From NCBI GenBank assembly GCA_028687495.1, contig JAQUAA010000027.1:1-8529 (forward strand): a DNA stretch of 8,529 bases. Reading direction: 5' to 3'. Within the stretch, counting starts at the first letter, position 1, and each line of letters starts with the position of its first letter. This document shows positions 6,162-8,529 of the stretch, in pieces. The notes beneath the pieces are model-generated. The model saw only the letters and a list, made by a program, of their open reading frames with translations, had not been told where the DNA came from and made no database searches. The stretch comes from Minisyncoccota bacterium (GTDB taxonomy: Bacteria > Patescibacteriota > Minisyncoccia > Minisyncoccales > RBG-13-42-11). Position numbers and translations under genes: made by a program.

Positions 6162-6908
6162 ATGAATGCAATTTATATTCTTTGGCTTCGACAATTAAAA
6201 AGGCACTTTCGTTCCAGGGCGAGGATGATAGGTTCTTTGGGACAACCCCTGCTTTTTCTCGTTGCCTTGGGTTTCGGGTTCGGACCGATTTACCAGCGCG
6301 CTGGCGGGGGAAATTACATCCAGTTTTTGGCTCCCGGAATAATTGCCATGAGCATTCTTTTCACGGCCGTGTTTACCGGCATGGAAATAATCTGGGACAG
6401 GCAATTCGGTTTTTTGAAGGAAACTCTTGTTGCCCCGGTTTCCCGCTTTCATATTATGGCCGGAAAAACCCTAGGAGGAGCCACCGTCGCCACTTTACAG
6501 GGCATCATCGTTTTCTTCCTTTCAATGCTTGCCGGTTTCCGTCCGGAATACATAGTCATGCTTCCCTTGGCTTTTCTTTTCATGTTTTTTATTTCCCTGC
6601 TTTTTACCGCTTTAGGAATTTCCATTGCTTCTCTTCTGGAGGATATGCAGGCTTTTCCATTGATCATGAATTTCATCATTATGCCTTTGTTTTTTCTTTC
6701 GGGCGCTCTTTTCCCCCTGCAGGGGTTGCCTAAGGCAATAGGCGTTGTAGCCAGCGTCAATCCTTTGTCTTACGGCGTTGACGGTTTGCGAGGTACCTTG
6801 GTCAACGGCGCAAGCTTTGGACTACACGTCGATTTTATGGTTTTGGGGATAATTACCGCCATTCTGATTCTGATCGGCAGTTATCTTTTCTCGAAAATAG
6901 AAGTCTAA
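6162..6908 (+). CDS. ABC-2 type transporter permease, DrrB/NodJ-like
   Basis: This 248-residue integral membrane protein is the channel-forming partner of the ATPase encoded upstream. It starts with a basic amphipathic stretch (LWLRQLKRHFRSRARM) and then has about six hydrophobic helices, near 25-42, 52-73, 100-125, 131-158, 165-185 and 221-242. The region FLSGALFPLQGLPKAIGVVA, followed by NPLSYGVDGLRG, is the hallmark of the ABC2_membrane/DrrB-NodJ family. Helix-turn FGFLKETLVAPVSR is also typical and is where the ATPase couples. Length is normal for the family. The start at 6162 is the first ATG giving a full N-terminus. It lies 50 nt after the ATPase stop, with no Shine-Dalgarno but with a TATAAT box and palindrome in the gap, so its expression may be partly separate from the ATPase. 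Substrate unknown. Confidence 0.92.
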   Translation: MNAIYILWLRQLKRHFRSRARMIGSLGQPLLFLVALGFGFGPIYQRAGGGNYIQFLAPGIIAMSILFTAVFTGMEIIWDRQFGFLKETLVAPVSRFHIMAGKTLGGATVATLQGIIVFFLSMLAGFRPEYIVMLPLAFLFMFFISLLFTALGISIASLLEDMQAFPLIMNFIIMPLFFLSGALFPLQGLPKAIGVVASVNPLSYGVDGLRGTLVNGASFGLHVDFMVLGIITAILILIGSYLFSKIEV

Positions 6909-6918
6909 TATATTTACG

Positions 6919-7563
6919 ATGGGTAAAAATCTGGTGGTAATTTTCGATTTTGACGGTACGATTGCCGACACGATGAATTCCATCGGCAAAATAATGGATA
7001 AATTGTCCGGTGATTTCGATTTTAAAAAGATAAAAGACGCCAATCTGCAGGAGTTAAAAAACAAGAAAACGAAAGAAGTTTTCAAAAGCCTGGGAATTTC
7101 CCTGATAAAACTGCCGCGCGTCTTGGGAAAGGTCCGTCGGGTGCTTCACGAAGAGATAGAAGAAGTGAAACCTATCAAGGGGATGGAAGAAGTTTTGCCG
7201 CGGCTTAAAAAAGACAACTGGCAAATGGGCATCATTACTTCCTGTCCCTCGGAAACGGTGAAAAAGTTTTTAAACAAAAACAATCTCAATTTGTTCGATT
7301 TTATTTATTCTGAGGGAAATATCTTCAGTAAAGCGGATAAAATGAATGCTTTATTGAAAGAAAGAAAATTAAACCCGGAGAACGTTTTTTACGTCGGCGA
7401 CGAAACGAGAGATATCGAGGCGGCTAAATCCGCTGGCATCAAAATGATTGCCGTTACCTGGGGATTTAACAACGAAGAGATATTGAAAGAGCAAAAGCCG
7501 GATTATTTAATCCGCAAGCCGGAAGAATTAATTTCGCTTTTGAACGGCTTTCTGGTAAAATAA
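6919..7563 (+). CDS. HAD-superfamily hydrolase, phosphoglycolate phosphatase (Gph/PGP)-like
   Basis: This 214-residue soluble phosphatase has all four HAD motifs. Motif I is DFDGT with nucleophile Asp10 and acid/base Asp12. Motif II is GIITS with Thr107. The motif III lysine is probably Lys138 or Lys141 in SKADK. Motif IV is GDETRD with Mg2+-binding Asp161 and Asp165. An all-alpha cap (about 18-85) between motifs I and II places it in subfamily I. VFYVGDETRDIEAAKSAG and AVTWGF are typical of the PGP-like branch. The reaction should be Mg2+-dependent removal of phosphate from a small metabolite, such as phosphoglycolate, a sugar phosphate or a nucleotide; which one cannot be told. The ATG at 6919 follows the permease stop by 10 nt, with no Shine-Dalgarno. 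An AT-rich TAATAT (6906-6911) overlapping the stop could be a weak -10. It is probably co-transcribed with the genes on either side. Confidence 0.9.
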   Translation: MGKNLVVIFDFDGTIADTMNSIGKIMDKLSGDFDFKKIKDANLQELKNKKTKEVFKSLGISLIKLPRVLGKVRRVLHEEIEEVKPIKGMEEVLPRLKKDNWQMGIITSCPSETVKKFLNKNNLNLFDFIYSEGNIFSKADKMNALLKERKLNPENVFYVGDETRDIEAAKSAGIKMIAVTWGFNNEEILKEQKPDYLIRKPEELISLLNGFLVK

Positions 7564-7603
7564 CTTCATCAAGGTCTTATTAAAAAAAAGAAACGCGCAA
7601 AAA

Positions 7604-8482
7604 ATGTCTAAAATCGGTATTATCGTTGACGAGGCGGGAGATCTGCCTCAGGAAATAATTCAAAAGCATCAAATCGCTATTGTTCCGGTAAAGCTTCACT
7701 GGCCGGAAATAGAAAACCTGCCCGGAGAAAACACTTTCCAGAAAATGAGGGAACTGGAGAAAAAAGGAATCCAGAGTTTCGGCAAGACGTCGCAGCCCTC
7801 GGTAAAGGATTTTTTGGATAAATACAATCTGCAATTCGAGAAATTCGAAAAACTCATTTGCATAACCATTACTTCGAAACTTTCGGGTACCTACAATTCG
7901 GCTTTGCAGGCGAAGAAATTCCTGGCGGAGGACAAACAGGATAAAGTTTTTATTGTAGATTCTTTAAGCGCTTCCGGCGGCGAAGCTTTTTTGGTTTTGA
8001 AGGCGATTGGTCTAATGGAACAGGGGAAAACAGCAGAAGAAATTGCCAAGGAATTGGAAGAATTCGTTCCCCAGGTTCATTTTTACGTTATTTTCGACGA
8101 TCCGAAATGGATAGAGGCCTCGGGCAGAATCTCGCATCTGGTGGCTAGTTTGATGAGAGCGATGGCGGGAGCCGGAATTCGGCCGGTTTTAGCGATTAAG
8201 AACGGCATTTTAACGCCGGCTGGCCTGAAAACAGGGGCAAAAGACATACCCACCGGAATTTTCAAGCAATTTGAGACGGATGTTAAAAAATTAAAGAAGG
8301 AAAATCATAAAATCAGCGCAATTATCACTCACGGCGATGATTTAGCAGGAGCTCAAAGACTGAAAGAAATGATTGAAAAAGGATTTCCCAACGCCAAAGT
8401 CGTCTTTTTGAACATCGTTAACAATGTTGTGGGCGCTCCGGCCGGCCCCGACGCCTTAACTTTCGCCTGGTGCGAGATTTAA
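7604..8482 (+). CDS. DegV family fatty-acid-binding protein
   Basis: This 292-residue protein matches the DegV family along its whole length (usual size about 280). DegV proteins bind a fatty acid between two alpha/beta domains, and in Firmicutes some (FakB) present fatty acids to the kinase FakA. Visible landmarks are VDEAGDLP (8-15, family form SDSTxDLP), KTSQPSVKDFLD (61-72), ITSKLSGTYNSA (89-100), ASGRIS (172-177) and, at the C-terminus, GAPAGPDALTFAW (277-289). The Thr of TSQPS and the Ser of SGTY, which line the lipid head-group pocket in known structures, are kept. The GxHxGPG histidine region is changed to GAPAGPD, and the first motif lacks its usual Ser/Thr. The ligand may therefore differ. 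No FakA-like kinase is encoded in the window. The start at 7604 gives the standard MSKIGIIVD N-terminus. The 40-nt gap before it holds an A-rich tract and no Shine-Dalgarno or terminator, so it is probably co-transcribed with the HAD gene. Confidence 0.9.
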   Translation: MSKIGIIVDEAGDLPQEIIQKHQIAIVPVKLHWPEIENLPGENTFQKMRELEKKGIQSFGKTSQPSVKDFLDKYNLQFEKFEKLICITITSKLSGTYNSALQAKKFLAEDKQDKVFIVDSLSASGGEAFLVLKAIGLMEQGKTAEEIAKELEEFVPQVHFYVIFDDPKWIEASGRISHLVASLMRAMAGAGIRPVLAIKNGILTPAGLKTGAKDIPTGIFKQFETDVKKLKKENHKISAIITHGDDLAGAQRLKEMIEKGFPNAKVVFLNIVNNVVGAPAGPDALTFAWCEI

Positions 8483-8487
8483 AATTC

Positions 8488-8529
8488 ATGATCAAAATAA
8501 AGCCTTTCCGTCAAACTCCGGGACTTTGC
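8488..8529 (+). CDS. start of a gene cut by the window edge, possibly a C39-like cysteine peptidase
   Basis: An ATG 5 nt after the DegV stop opens a frame of 14 codons, MIKIKPFRQTPGLC, running off the window. The pattern PFRQTPGLC resembles the beginning of peptidase C39-like domains, where F.Q....CGPA contains the catalytic cysteine. The last visible residue would then be the nucleophile. With so few residues this is a suggestion, not a firm assignment. The start context TAAAATTCATG is identical to that of the MacB permease gene, including overlap with the previous stop codon, which supports it being a genuine start. Confidence 0.5.
   Translation, partial: MIKIKPFRQTPGLC

Noticed and set aside
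6182..6733. 183-codon open frame overlapping the ABC-2 permease in another frame
   Set aside because: The permease frame has clear family motifs and membrane helices; this frame gives a Phe/His/Arg-rich product with no recognisable domain, a shadow of hydrophobic codons.

Overview
The window is a densely packed stretch in which every supportable gene lies on the + strand. It resembles a chromosome segment of a small-genome bacterium, most likely a Patescibacteria/CPR (Parcubacteria-like) lineage. That assignment is inference. It rests on moderate GC with A-rich codons, no convincing Shine-Dalgarno motif at any start, a MacB-type exporter split into separate ATPase and permease genes, a small DUF5666-like accessory protein, and an overall gene style common in those genomes. 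TGA ends one gene and no gene has an in-frame TGA, so the TGA=Gly code of Gracilibacteria/Absconditabacteria is not in use.

Region 1 (1-2742) is a MacAB-like export operon. It holds the C-terminal end of a periplasmic-adaptor/HlyD-type protein (with an in-frame TAA near the window edge), a LolD/MacB-type ABC ATPase, a MacB/FtsX permease, and a small membrane-anchored DUF5666-like protein. A clear intrinsic terminator closes it. The gaps between these genes are 8, 5 and 32 nt.

Region 2 (2743-5296) is one large P-type ATPase whose membrane signatures match the P3B (MgtA/MgtB, Mg2+) group. Its consensus -10 box lies directly behind the terminator and so close to the ATG that the mRNA would be essentially leaderless.

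Region 3 (5297-6908) is a second exporter of the DrrAB/ABC-2 type: an ATPase with its own promoter-like sequence, then an integral membrane permease. An exact 18-bp palindrome and a TATAAT box lie between the two.

Region 4 (6909-8529) holds a HAD phosphatase of the phosphoglycolate-phosphatase type, a DegV-family lipid-binding protein, and the first 14 codons of a further gene whose sequence suggests a C39-like cysteine peptidase.

Taken together this is an envelope transport cluster: two different ABC exporters flank a cation pump, followed by two soluble metabolic or lipid-related proteins. No RNA genes, CRISPR arrays or mobile elements were seen, and no gene-free stretch exceeds about 70 nt. 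The least ordinary signals are the short leaders and missing ribosome-binding sites, the palindrome inside the DrrAB pair, the DUF5666-like partner of the MacAB operon, and motif substitutions in the P-type ATPase and DegV proteins.
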